NCBI RefSeq assembly: GCF_000786215.1
Contig: NZ_JROG01000003.1
Span: 496,001-560,000, forward strand
Length of the DNA: 64,000 bases
Direction of reading: 5' to 3'
Origin: Sphingomonas sp. 35-24ZXX
GTDB taxonomy: Bacteria; Pseudomonadota; Alphaproteobacteria; Sphingomonadales; Sphingomonadaceae
The translations under genes and the position numbers were made by a program. Of the stretch, positions 56,334 to 64,000 are shown piece after piece. Numbering within the stretch: the first letter of the stretch is position 1; every line of letters begins with the position of its first letter. The notes beneath the pieces were generated by a model. It was not told where the DNA came from. It made no database searches and was given only the letters and a program-made list of their open reading frames with translations.

Positions 56334-58463
56334 ATGACGAAGCAGTTTTGGGAAATGGCGTTGCCGGTCGTGTTGACGGGGGTCGCGATGGTCCCCGGCG
56401 CAGCACAGGCCATGGAGGATGACGCCGACAACATCATCGTGACCGGGCAACGTCAGGCCTATCGCGGGGATTTTTCGGTGCGCGAAACCCCGCAGGCGAT
56501 AACCCAGATCGGCCAGGAGCAGATCGATGCGAACAATCTCACCCGGCTGACCGATGCTCTCGACCTGTCCGCATCGGTCGCGCGCCAGAACAATTTCGGC
56601 GGCCTGTGGGATTCCTATGCGGTACGTGGCTTTGCTGGTGATGAAAACCTGCCGTCGGGCTATCTTGTCAACGGATTCAACGGCGGCCGCGGTTTTGGCG
56701 GCACGCGGGATGTGGCCGGTATCGAGCGGATCGAGATCCTCAAGGGGCCCAATGCGGCGCTGTTCGGGCGGGGCGAGCCCGGCGGGACGATCAACATCGT
56801 CACCAAGCGCGCCGACTTCGATACGCGCGGGCGGATCAATGTCCAGGCTGGCAGCTTCGACCGGCGGCGCAGCGACGCGGACGTCAATCTGGCGGTGGGC
56901 GATGTCGCCGCGATCCGCCTGATCGGTTTTTACGAGAACGCAGGCAGCTTTCGCGAGACGGTGCGGTCCGAACGGGTCGGCTTCCTGCCTTCGGTGCTGC
57001 TCAAGCTGGGGCCGAACACCAGTCTCACCTACGATCTGGAACTGACGCGGCAGGAAGCGGATTTCGATCGCGGTACCGTTGCCATCGGCGGCGTGCTGGG
57101 CCGCGTCTCGCGCCGTGACTTCTTCGGCGAGCCGGGCGACGGACCGATCGAAGCCGATGCCACAGGCCATCAGGTCCAGCTTGAGCATGCATTCAGTGAC
57201 GCCTGGCGGGTGCTGATCGGCACCCAGTATCGCGAGACACGGCTGGAGGGTTTCTCGACCGAGGCCGAACTGGCCGGCGCCCGCCAGCGGCTGTTGCGCG
57301 ACGGGCAATCGCTGTCGCGCCAGCGCCGTTCGCGGCTGTATGAGGGCGAGCATTTCGTCGTGCGCGGCGAGCTTTCGGGGCGGTTCACCACGGGCAGCCT
57401 CAGCCACCGCGTGCTGATCGGCGTCGACTATGACGAGTTCGACAATTCGCAGCTGTTCCTGCGCTTCCGCCCTGCCGTGATCGGCGCGACCACCAGCGCG
57501 CAGGCGACCAACGACATCAACGTCTTCAATCCGGTCTACGGGCGGTTCCCGCTGCCCAATCCGGGCCCGCAGACCAACCGGCTCGACCAGCAGCGCGCCG
57601 TGGGCGCCTATATCCAGGACCAGATCAGCCTGACCGACAGCCTGCAGATCCGGCTGGGCGGGCGCTTCGACGACATCACCGTCGAAAGCCTGAACCGCGC
57701 CAACAACGCGGCAGCCAGCCGCAGTTACAACCGGTTCAGCCCGCAGGCCGGCATCGTCTATGCCGCCTCGGCCGCGGTGTCGTTCTATGCCGCTTATGGC
57801 GAGGGCTTCCGCGCCAATCTGGGTGCGACGGCCGCAGGAACCCTGTTCGATCCGGAAACCAGCACATCGGCAGAAGTCGGCGCCAAGTTCGGCCTGTTCG
57901 AGGACAAGCTGCAGGGTACGGTCTCACTGTTCACGTTGTCCAAGTCGAACGTGCTCGCGGCAGACCCCGCCAATCCCGGTTTCTCGCTGCCGATCGGCAG
58001 CGCGCGCAGCCGGGGACTTGAAGTCGACATCAACGGCAAGCTGCCCGGCGATATCGATCTTTGGTTCTCCTATGCCTATGTCGATGCCGAAGCGCGCGAG
58101 AATCTCGTCGATCTCAACTTCGGCCTGCCAATCCGCAAGGGCGACCGCTTGATCAATGTGCCCAAGCATACGCTCAGCCTGCAGGCATCGCGAGCCTTTG
58201 CCATCGGCGATACCCGGTTGACGCTGGGCGGCGGTGTGCAGCATGTCGGTGCCCGGCTGGGTGAGACCGCAACGACCTTCACCCTGCCCGATTACACCTT
58301 GGTGCGGCTGTTCGCCGCCTGGAAGATCCAGCAGAATGTCGAGATATTTGCCGACGTGACCAACCTGTTCAACACCACCTATTACACCAACAGCTTTGCC
58401 CAATTGTGGGTGCAGCCCGGGACACCGCGTGCGGCATCTGTGGCGCTGCGGCTGTCTTTTTGA
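56334..58463 (+). CDS. TonB-dependent siderophore-type receptor
   Basis: A 709-residue outer-membrane receptor. Signal peptide ends near VPGAAQA; a TonB-box-like NIIVTGQRQ follows. The plug has TRLTDALDLSASV, LPSGYLVNGFN and IERIEILKGPNAALFGRGEPGGTINIVTKR, typical of the siderophore receptor family; the barrel ends ASVALRLSF with a terminal Phe. The ATG at 56334 follows GGGGG; an earlier in-frame ATG is possible. It is the first of a coupled run with an ABC transporter, so its ligand may be moved onwards by it. The ligand is unknown. Confidence 0.9.
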   Translation: MTKQFWEMALPVVLTGVAMVPGAAQAMEDDADNIIVTGQRQAYRGDFSVRETPQAITQIGQEQIDANNLTRLTDALDLSASVARQNNFGGLWDSYAVRGFAGDENLPSGYLVNGFNGGRGFGGTRDVAGIERIEILKGPNAALFGRGEPGGTINIVTKRADFDTRGRINVQAGSFDRRRSDADVNLAVGDVAAIRLIGFYENAGSFRETVRSERVGFLPSVLLKLGPNTSLTYDLELTRQEADFDRGTVAIGGVLGRVSRRDFFGEPGDGPIEADATGHQVQLEHAFSDAWRVLIGTQYRETRLEGFSTEAELAGARQRLLRDGQSLSRQRRSRLYEGEHFVVRGELSGRFTTGSLSHRVLIGVDYDEFDNSQLFLRFRPAVIGATTSAQATNDINVFNPVYGRFPLPNPGPQTNRLDQQRAVGAYIQDQISLTDSLQIRLGGRFDDITVESLNRANNAAASRSYNRFSPQAGIVYAASAAVSFYAAYGEGFRANLGATAAGTLFDPETSTSAEVGAKFGLFEDKLQGTVSLFTLSKSNVLAADPANPGFSLPIGSARSRGLEVDINGKLPGDIDLWFSYAYVDAEARENLVDLNFGLPIRKGDRLINVPKHTLSLQASRAFAIGDTRLTLGGGVQHVGARLGETATTFTLPDYTLVRLFAAWKIQQNVEIFADVTNLFNTTYYTNSFAQLWVQPGTPRAASVALRLSF

Positions 58464-58476
58464 GGGCCCTGTTTGC

Positions 58477-59196
58477 ATGACCAACCCCGTTCTGGTGATC
58501 GATCAGCTTGTCGTCGAACGCGGCGATCGCAAGATCGTCGATGGCTTGTCGCTGACGCTGGCAGCGGGGGAAATCTACGCGCTGCTCGGCGGTAACGGTG
58601 CGGGGAAATCGACGACGCTGTTTGCGATCCTGGGTTTTCTTCGCCGCAGCGGTGGAACGCTGACCGTGGGCGGCGAAGATCCGGATCGCGCCATCGATGC
58701 GGTCCGCGCGCAGATTGCCTATCTGCCCGAGAATGTCGCGCTCTACGATCACCTCACCGCGCGCGAGAATGTCGATTATCTGCTCAAGGTCGCTGAATGC
58801 CCGCGACCGCGCGCCGATGTCGAGGCGGCGTTCGCGTCTGTCGGGCTTGCAGCCAATGCCTGGGACATGCGTGCGGGCCGCTTTTCCAAGGGCATGCGTC
58901 AGAAGACCGCGATCGCGCTGGCGATGCTGCGCGACACGCCGCTGCTGCTGCTTGACGAGCCGACGTCGGGCCTCGATCCCGCTGCCGCCGCCGATTTCCA
59001 CAAGCTGCTCGAAACGCTCGCCGCGCGAGGCGTCGCCGTGCTGATGGTGACGCATGACCTGCTCGGCGCGGCAGACACCGCCGACCGGATCGGGCTGATC
59101 GCCGGTGGCAGGATCGCCAGCGAATGGTCCGCACATGCCAGCGAGCCGCGCTTCGACCTCAATGCGCTGCACAGCGGCTTTGCGAGGGTGCGATGA
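58477..59196 (+). CDS. ABC transporter ATP-binding protein
   Basis: A 239-residue ATPase subunit: Walker A LGGNGAGKSTT, Q-loop YLPENVALYDHLT, signature FSKGMRQKTAIALAM, Walker B LLLLDEPTSGLDP and switch His in MVTHDL. The signature FSKGMRQK is typical of CcmA/NosF-type exporters. The ATG at 58477 follows GAGGGCC, and its stop overlaps the first permease start by ATGA. Confidence 0.93.
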   Translation: MTNPVLVIDQLVVERGDRKIVDGLSLTLAAGEIYALLGGNGAGKSTTLFAILGFLRRSGGTLTVGGEDPDRAIDAVRAQIAYLPENVALYDHLTARENVDYLLKVAECPRPRADVEAAFASVGLAANAWDMRAGRFSKGMRQKTAIALAMLRDTPLLLLDEPTSGLDPAAAADFHKLLETLAARGVAVLMVTHDLLGAADTADRIGLIAGGRIASEWSAHASEPRFDLNALHSGFARVR

Positions 59197-60641
59197 GCCA
59201 GGTCTTCACCATTGCAGGTGCGGAGCTTCGGCTGATGCTCCGCTCCCGCCTGGCTCTCGTGGGCGTGGCGACGCTGTTGCTGCTCTCTGCAATTGCAGCG
59301 GTCACTTCGGCAACACAGATGGCGTCAGCGGCAAAGATGCGCGCAGAGGCGCAGATCGCGACCGACCAGCAATTCAAGGCGCAGCCTGATCGGCACCCCC
59401 ACCGCATGGTGCACTACGGCACCTATGCGCTGCGCCCGGTCGGCCCGCTCGCCGCCTTCGATCCAGGCGTCGATGCCTTTACCGGCACCGTGGTGTTCCT
59501 CGAGGGGCACCGGCAGAACAGCGCCACCTTTGGCGCGGCGCGCGAATCCTCCGATCTGGTCCGCTTCGGTCAGCTCACCCCCGCCTTCGTGCTGCAGACT
59601 CTCGCCCCGCTGCTGCTGGTGTTCCTGGGCTTTGCCAGCGTTGCGCGCGAGCGCGAGCGTGGCAGTCTGCGGGCCCTCGCGGCGCATGGCGCCAGCAGCC
59701 GCGCGATCCTGGCGGGCAAGGCTCTGGCGCTGTCGGCAGCAGCCATGCTGGCCATGGCCCCTGCGTTTGCCGCGCTGATCTGGGCCGCCATTCAGCAACC
59801 AGCCGAGGCAGGGATCGCGCTGCTGACCGCGCTGTCCTACAGCGGCTACCTGCTGGTCTGGGTGCTGGTGATCACGGCTGTTTCGGCATTGGCGGCCAGC
59901 GCGCAAGGGTCGCTGGTGACGTTGATTGCACTGTGGGCGGTGATCGTGGTGCTGGTTCCTCGCGCCGCTGCGGCCTGGGCTGGAGTGGCCGAGCCGCTCC
60001 CCAGCCGGGTCGATACCGAATTCGCCATCGCCGCAGACCTCCGCCGCATTGGCGACAGCCACAATCCCAACGATCCGCATTTCGCCGAGTTCAAGGCGAA
60101 GCTGCTGAAGAAATATGGCGTGGAGAAGGTCGAGGACCTGCCGTTCAACTATCGCGGCGTGCTGGCGCAGGAAGGCGAGCGGCTGACCTCGCAGCTGTTC
60201 AAGGATTATGCCGCCAGGGCGAGCGCAATCCAGTTGGCTCAGTCCGGTCGGCTGACGGCCATGGGGCTGATCAGCCCAGCGCTGGCAGTCCGTCGCGCAT
60301 CGATGGTGGGCGCCGCCACCGATCTGCGCACCCATCTGGCCTTCATGCAAACCGCCGAAGCCTATCGCTACGCCATGGTGCAGAAGCTTAACGCGCTGCA
60401 GGCCACCGCGGTCAGCGGCGCGGATGATTCGGCGCGCAGCAAGGATCCGATCGCCGAGCGCCGCACGCGCATTTCAGCCGATTTCTGGAAGGACATTCCC
60501 GATTTCCGCTTCGACGCCCCTTCCGTCGCCGAGCGTGCCGCAGCCATGATCCCCGCGCTCGCTATCCTCGCGCTCTGGCTGGCGCTGGCGTCGGCCTTGC
60601 TGGCTGTTGCCGGTCGCCGTCTCGAAAGGAACGGCGCATGA
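59193..60641 (+). CDS. ABC-2 type permease, DUF3526-like (first of two)
   Basis: A 482-residue membrane protein with a first helix at about 18-40 and four or five more near residues 150-300, ending with a C-terminal helix (IPALAILALWLALASALLAVA). A large soluble region follows the first helix, and another lies between the helical block and the last helix. ARERERGSLRALAAHGASSRAI is the cytoplasmic loop of NosY/ABC-2 exporters. The split of helices around extracytoplasmic domains is as in DUF3526 permeases. ATGA overlaps couple it to the ATPase and the next permease. Confidence 0.78.
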   Translation: MSQVFTIAGAELRLMLRSRLALVGVATLLLLSAIAAVTSATQMASAAKMRAEAQIATDQQFKAQPDRHPHRMVHYGTYALRPVGPLAAFDPGVDAFTGTVVFLEGHRQNSATFGAARESSDLVRFGQLTPAFVLQTLAPLLLVFLGFASVARERERGSLRALAAHGASSRAILAGKALALSAAAMLAMAPAFAALIWAAIQQPAEAGIALLTALSYSGYLLVWVLVITAVSALAASAQGSLVTLIALWAVIVVLVPRAAAAWAGVAEPLPSRVDTEFAIAADLRRIGDSHNPNDPHFAEFKAKLLKKYGVEKVEDLPFNYRGVLAQEGERLTSQLFKDYAARASAIQLAQSGRLTAMGLISPALAVRRASMVGAATDLRTHLAFMQTAEAYRYAMVQKLNALQATAVSGADDSARSKDPIAERRTRISADFWKDIPDFRFDAPSVAERAAAMIPALAILALWLALASALLAVAGRRLERNGA

Positions 60642-61891
60642 CCAACTTTCTGCGCGAAGCGTGGCTGCTCACCCGCAGCCGTTCGGCAGTGCTGGCGCTG
60701 CTGCTGCTCGCGGTCTGCGCCAGCGCCAGCGTGGCTCTGGGCCTGGCCAGCGTGGCCCGCGACCGTGCCGCGATCGAGCGCATGCTCGCAGGACAGGTCG
60801 CCGAGGAGGCTGCGCTGGCGGCCTTTGTCGAAGATGCAGGCAGCGGTGCCTATTACGGCTTCCAGCCGACATGGGACCCGCCGTCCGCGCTTGCCTTCGC
60901 CGCGCTGGGCAGCCGCGATATCGCCCCTGCCCAGCTGCGCGTGCGCGCTCTGGCGCTGGAGGGGCAGATCTACGAGAATGAATCGGCCAATCCCGAGCTG
61001 GCGCTGCCGGGTCGGTTCGACCTTGCGTTTGTGGCCGTGTATGTCGCGCCGCTGGTTCTGATCGCGCTGCTGCACGATCTGTGGTCGGGCGAGCGCGAAG
61101 CCGGTCGCTATCATGCGCTGGCCGCCCTCCCCCGCGCCCGCAGGCGGCTGTGGACCAGCCGGGTCGCGGTGCGCCTTGCCGGGGTGCTGATCGCGCTGCT
61201 GCTGCCGTTCGCCATCGGCGCAGCGATCGCGGGAACGTCTTTCCCGCGCGCGCTGTCATTCGCCGGGCTGATCGGTCTGGTCTGTCTGTTCTGGACCGGC
61301 ATCGTTTTGCTGGTGGCCCGGCGCGGGGTGCGCTCTGCTGTCAACGCAGCCGCGCTGGCGGCGATCTGGTTCGCGCTGACCCTGGTCGCGCCCGCCGGAG
61401 CAAACCTGGCGATCAACGCGGCAGTGCCGGTGCCCGATGGCGCCGCACTGGCACGCGAGAACCGCGAATATGTGCATGCCGGCTGGGACCGTCCGCGCGA
61501 CCAGACGATGCACGATTTCCTCAAGGTCTATCCACAGCACGAGCCGGGCAGCGCAATCCCGCCGACCTTCCACTGGAAATGGTATTTCGCCTTCCAGCAC
61601 CTCGGCGATCTGCACGTCGCCGCCGAATCGCGCGCCTATCGCGCGGGCATTGCGCGGCGTGCCGAAATGGCGAGCCTCGCCGGATGGTTGTTGCCGCCTG
61701 CCGGATTGGCGCAGGCGATGTCGGCCCTGGCGGGCACCGATGTCACGGCACAGCTTGACTATCAGATGCGCATCCGCGCTTACCACCGGCGCTTGCGCGA
61801 GTTCTATTATGATTATCTGTTCAGTGAAAATCCCTTCGGCCCGGAAGAGCTGGCGCGCGTTCCGCGCTACGACCCTGCTATCGGCAGCTAG
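60638..61891 (+). CDS. ABC-2 type permease, DUF3526-like (second of two)
   Basis: A 417-residue paralogue of the preceding permease with the same order: an N-terminal helix (SAVLALLLLAVCASASVALGLASV), a soluble domain, a helical block (FVAVYVAPLVLIALLHDLWSGEREAGRYHALAALPRARRR) and a C-terminal soluble part. With the first permease it should form a heterodimeric pore. Its 3' end overlaps the second receptor gene by about 68 bases in another frame. The substrate is unknown. Confidence 0.78.
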   Translation: MTNFLREAWLLTRSRSAVLALLLLAVCASASVALGLASVARDRAAIERMLAGQVAEEAALAAFVEDAGSGAYYGFQPTWDPPSALAFAALGSRDIAPAQLRVRALALEGQIYENESANPELALPGRFDLAFVAVYVAPLVLIALLHDLWSGEREAGRYHALAALPRARRRLWTSRVAVRLAGVLIALLLPFAIGAAIAGTSFPRALSFAGLIGLVCLFWTGIVLLVARRGVRSAVNAAALAAIWFALTLVAPAGANLAINAAVPVPDGAALARENREYVHAGWDRPRDQTMHDFLKVYPQHEPGSAIPPTFHWKWYFAFQHLGDLHVAAESRAYRAGIARRAEMASLAGWLLPPAGLAQAMSALAGTDVTAQLDYQMRIRAYHRRLREFYYDYLFSENPFGPEELARVPRYDPAIGS

Positions 61892-63776
61892 CCTGGCGCT
61901 GGCCCCTTCGGCCCACGCCCAGCGCGTGACCGACAATGCGGCCGCCGGGGCCGAGGACGCCTTCGGCACCAGCATCGGCAACGAGCGCGTCGGGCTGTAC
62001 AGCGGCAGCGACGTGCGCGGCTTTTCGCCGGTGACGGCCAACAATATCCGGCTGGAAGGGCTGTACTTCGATCGTCCCGCCGCGTTCACCGATCGGCTGG
62101 TGCAGAGCAATGTCGTCCGGGTCGGGCTCACGGCACAGAACTATCTCTTCCCCGCACCCACCGGCATCGTCGACTACAAGATCCGGCCTGCGGGCAACGA
62201 TCTTGTGGTCAGCACCATGCTGGGCCTCAACAGCTGGGGCGGCGGGCGTCTGGAGATCGACACGCAGATCCCGGTGGTCCGCGACAAGCTGAGCCTGGTG
62301 GCGGGCATCGCCGGGTTTGTCGACGAGCTGGCACCCGGCAACCAGTCCTTCTTTGGCTCCTATGCGCTTGCGGCACGCTGGAAGCCCGGCCCATCGATCG
62401 AAGTCATCCCGTTCTGGAGCCGTATCGATCTCTACAACCGCGAAGCTGCGCCCTTGTACACGCCCGAAGGCGCCTTCCTGCCGCCGCGCATCGAGCGCCG
62501 CCGCTTCCCCGGTCCCGAATGGGCCGACCAGCGCAACACGGTGCAGCATTACGGCGCATTGACCAAGGCGGGCCTCGGCCCGAACTGGCAGATTGCCGCC
62601 GGGCTGTTCCGCTCGACATCGGACAGCGCCACCAATTTCGCCCAGAACTTCACCGCGCTGCGCCCCGATGGCACCGCCATCCGCCGGGTCTCGAGCGATC
62701 CGCCGCTTTCGCTCGCGGGCACCAGCGGCGAGCTGCGCATCAGCCGCAGCTTTGCCGAAGGCCCGCGCCGCCATACGCTGCACGCAGCCTTGCGTGGTCG
62801 CGAACGGGTGAGCCGCTACAGCGGCGGTGCGTCGGTCAGCTTCGCCCGCGCGCCGATCGATGCAGTGCTCGATATTCCCGAGCCCGATTTCGCCTTCTCG
62901 CCTCAAACCGGCGAGCAGGTAAGGCAGGCTATCGCCGGTATCGCCTATGACGGGCGCTGGCAGGGCGTTGGCGGTCTGAGTGTCGGTCTGCAGCACACCT
63001 GGTACCGCAAGCGCGTCGACCGGCCAGGCGGGATGCTGGCACGCACCGATGACGAAGCGTGGCTGCCCAATGTCACCGCTTCGGTCGAGCCGACCAGGCG
63101 GTTGGCGCTTTATGCCAGCTACACCAGGGGGCTCGAGGAAAGCGGCATTGCGCCCGACAATGCGGCCAACCGCACCGAGGCGCTGCCCGCCATCCTGACA
63201 TCGCAGGTCGATGCCGGGCTGCGCTGGAAGATCCCGGGTGGGATGAGCCTGGTCGCCGGGGTGTTTGATGTGCGCAAACCCTATTTCGCCGCCGACAGCG
63301 CCAATGTCTTTCGCGAACTGGGCGATGTCCGCCATCGCGGGGTCGAGCTCTCGGCAACGGGCACCCTGGTCCCGCGCCTCACGGTAGTGGCAGGCGCAGT
63401 GCTGATGCGACCGCGCGTCACCGGCGAAGCGGTCGAGCAGGGTCGCGTCGGTCGTCGGCCACTGGGCCAGCCTTCGCGGCTGCTGACGCTGGCGACGCAA
63501 TACGAGCTGCCGGGCGTCAAGGGCGTGCAGCTGACGCTCAACGCCACGCACCGCGGATCGCGCGCGGCCGATACGCGCAACCTGGTCTTTCTGCCCGCCC
63601 GCACCACGATCGACGCCGGCGTGCGCTGGCGGATGGCGATCGGCAAGAACCCTGCGCTGCTCAGGGTCCAGGTGCTCAACGTCACCAACACCTATGATCT
63701 CGCACTGGTCGGAAGCGGCAGCTATCAGGTCAACGCACCCCGCCAGGTCACGATGTTCCTGACGGTCGATTTCTGA
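61824..63776 (+). CDS. TonB-dependent receptor (second, different from the first)
   Basis: About 650 residues. The frame reaches far upstream, but the signal peptide (MKIPSARKSWRAFRATTLLSAASLALAPSAHA) fixes the start near 61824 (GTG) or 61809 (ATG), inside the permease gene. The plug is short: SDVRGFSPVTANNIRLEGLYFDRPAAF, and no TonB-box-like stretch is seen next to the cleavage site. The barrel ends VTMFLTVDF with terminal Phe. The overlap and order show that it belongs to the same transport unit. The ligand is unknown. Confidence 0.85.
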   Translation: MKIPSARKSWRAFRATTLLSAASLALAPSAHAQRVTDNAAAGAEDAFGTSIGNERVGLYSGSDVRGFSPVTANNIRLEGLYFDRPAAFTDRLVQSNVVRVGLTAQNYLFPAPTGIVDYKIRPAGNDLVVSTMLGLNSWGGGRLEIDTQIPVVRDKLSLVAGIAGFVDELAPGNQSFFGSYALAARWKPGPSIEVIPFWSRIDLYNREAAPLYTPEGAFLPPRIERRRFPGPEWADQRNTVQHYGALTKAGLGPNWQIAAGLFRSTSDSATNFAQNFTALRPDGTAIRRVSSDPPLSLAGTSGELRISRSFAEGPRRHTLHAALRGRERVSRYSGGASVSFARAPIDAVLDIPEPDFAFSPQTGEQVRQAIAGIAYDGRWQGVGGLSVGLQHTWYRKRVDRPGGMLARTDDEAWLPNVTASVEPTRRLALYASYTRGLEESGIAPDNAANRTEALPAILTSQVDAGLRWKIPGGMSLVAGVFDVRKPYFAADSANVFRELGDVRHRGVELSATGTLVPRLTVVAGAVLMRPRVTGEAVEQGRVGRRPLGQPSRLLTLATQYELPGVKGVQLTLNATHRGSRAADTRNLVFLPARTTIDAGVRWRMAIGKNPALLRVQVLNVTNTYDLALVGSGSYQVNAPRQVTMFLTVDF

Positions 63777-63930
63777 CGGTGGCTGCCGTCGGCAAGTGGA
63801 TAGGCTCGTCTCAATTTGCTGAGTGACCTCGCGTTGCCATAAGGTCGGTAAATGATTTGTTGAGACGCACTGGTTTAAGCAACGTGGCGAACTCCGGCGG
63901 AGATGTTGCTTGGATATTGCGGTTACCTTG
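63777..63930. other. Upstream region of the last, truncated gene
   Basis: Lower GC than its surroundings. It has a small palindrome TGCCG-T-CGGCA near 63784 just after the receptor stop, and inverted arms GTCTCAA (63808-63814) and TTGAGAC (63860-63866). No gene is supported here. Confidence 0.35.
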
Positions 63931-64000
63931 ATGCACCTGTGGGACCTGCAATCTGTCAAGGTGATCGTCGGCATCACGGTCGTCACGCTGCTGATTGTGA
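63931..64000 (+). CDS. Start of a probable membrane protein (cut by the window end)
   Basis: An open frame from the ATG at 63931 encodes MHLWDLQSVKVIVGITVVTLL and remains open to the end. The third codon positions are GC-rich as in the other genes, and the sequence from VKVIV onwards is a membrane helix. No protein family can be named from 23 residues. A TTG slightly upstream could be the true start. Confidence 0.35.
   Translation, partial: MHLWDLQSVKVIVGITVVTLLIV

Noticed and set aside
61878-63986. 702-codon frame antisense to the second TonB receptor
   Set aside because: Mirror of a conserved receptor gene; composition unlike a real protein and no domain is visible.

Overview
The window is chromosomal, gene-dense, high-GC DNA. 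It most resembles a member of the Sphingomonadaceae (Alphaproteobacteria). The evidence is protein content and gene order: an ETF-QO / UDG-like / Slt / moaB block, DUF2066-hdaA-ppk1-ppx, purM-purN, ndk...holC-pepA, lptD-surA-pdxA-rsmA, OxyR after RNase D, a DUF2794 protein and several TonB-dependent receptors. The genus is not fixed by anything I can read. I see no rRNA, tRNA, CRISPR array, insertion sequence or phage block. Genes are packed tightly with many ATGA or similar overlaps, so translational coupling is common. No gene-free stretch exceeds 300 bases; the longest (277 and about 250 bases) are described as features.

Layout. 1-3.0 kb (+): the 3' part of an ornithine-type PLP decarboxylase, two tandem MAPEG proteins (the first behind a hairpin that covers its ribosome binding site) and a nitrilase. 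3.0-11.1 kb (-): housekeeping genes read leftwards: ETF-ubiquinone oxidoreductase, ispE, N-formylglutamate amidohydrolase, ilvD, a small lipoprotein, nnr and a TrmA/RlmD-family RNA methyltransferase. ispE carries an in-frame, three-hairpin palindromic insertion. 11.2-14.3 kb (+): a degenerate UDG-like protein, a soluble lytic transglycosylase and moaB. 14.3-23.1 kb: a short K+/H+ antiporter (-), a SplB-like radical SAM protein (+) behind a promoter that contains an SOS box, then leftward ppk2, a TPR protein, a VapBC-type toxin-antitoxin pair, aspS and an aldonolactone-oxidase-like flavoprotein with a small partner. 23.3-27.5 kb: rnd-oxyR (+), pgsA (-) and an LplT-like transporter (+). 27.5-34.2 kb (-): a DUF2794 protein, serine acetyltransferase, ppx, ppk1, hdaA and a DUF2066-like protein. 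34.4-36.4 kb (+): purM and a purN fused to an MmcQ/YjbR domain. 36.4-39.9 kb (-): a GFA-family protein, ndk, a lipoprotein, holC and pepA. 40.2-47.7 kb (+): the envelope/rRNA operon lptD-surA-pdxA-rsmA and an N-acyl-D-amino-acid deacylase, closed by a strong hairpin.

47.9-56.1 kb is a signalling region: a PAS-GGDEF-EAL protein (+), a REC / membrane histidine kinase / FixJ-type regulator operon (-), and a chemotaxis operon (-) made of a globin-coupled receptor, cheD, cheY and cheW without cheA, cheB or cheR. 56.3-63.8 kb (+) is one coupled unit: a siderophore-type TonB receptor, an ABC ATPase, two ABC-2/DUF3526-type permeases and a second TonB-dependent receptor. It is the best candidate here for a poorly described transport system. 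The last 70 bases appear to start another membrane protein.

The most unusual sequence-level signals are the SOS box that exactly fills the spacer of a likely leaderless promoter, the palindromic element translated inside ispE, the hairpin hiding the MAPEG ribosome binding site, the purN-MmcQ fusion, and the TonB/ABC/TonB operon.
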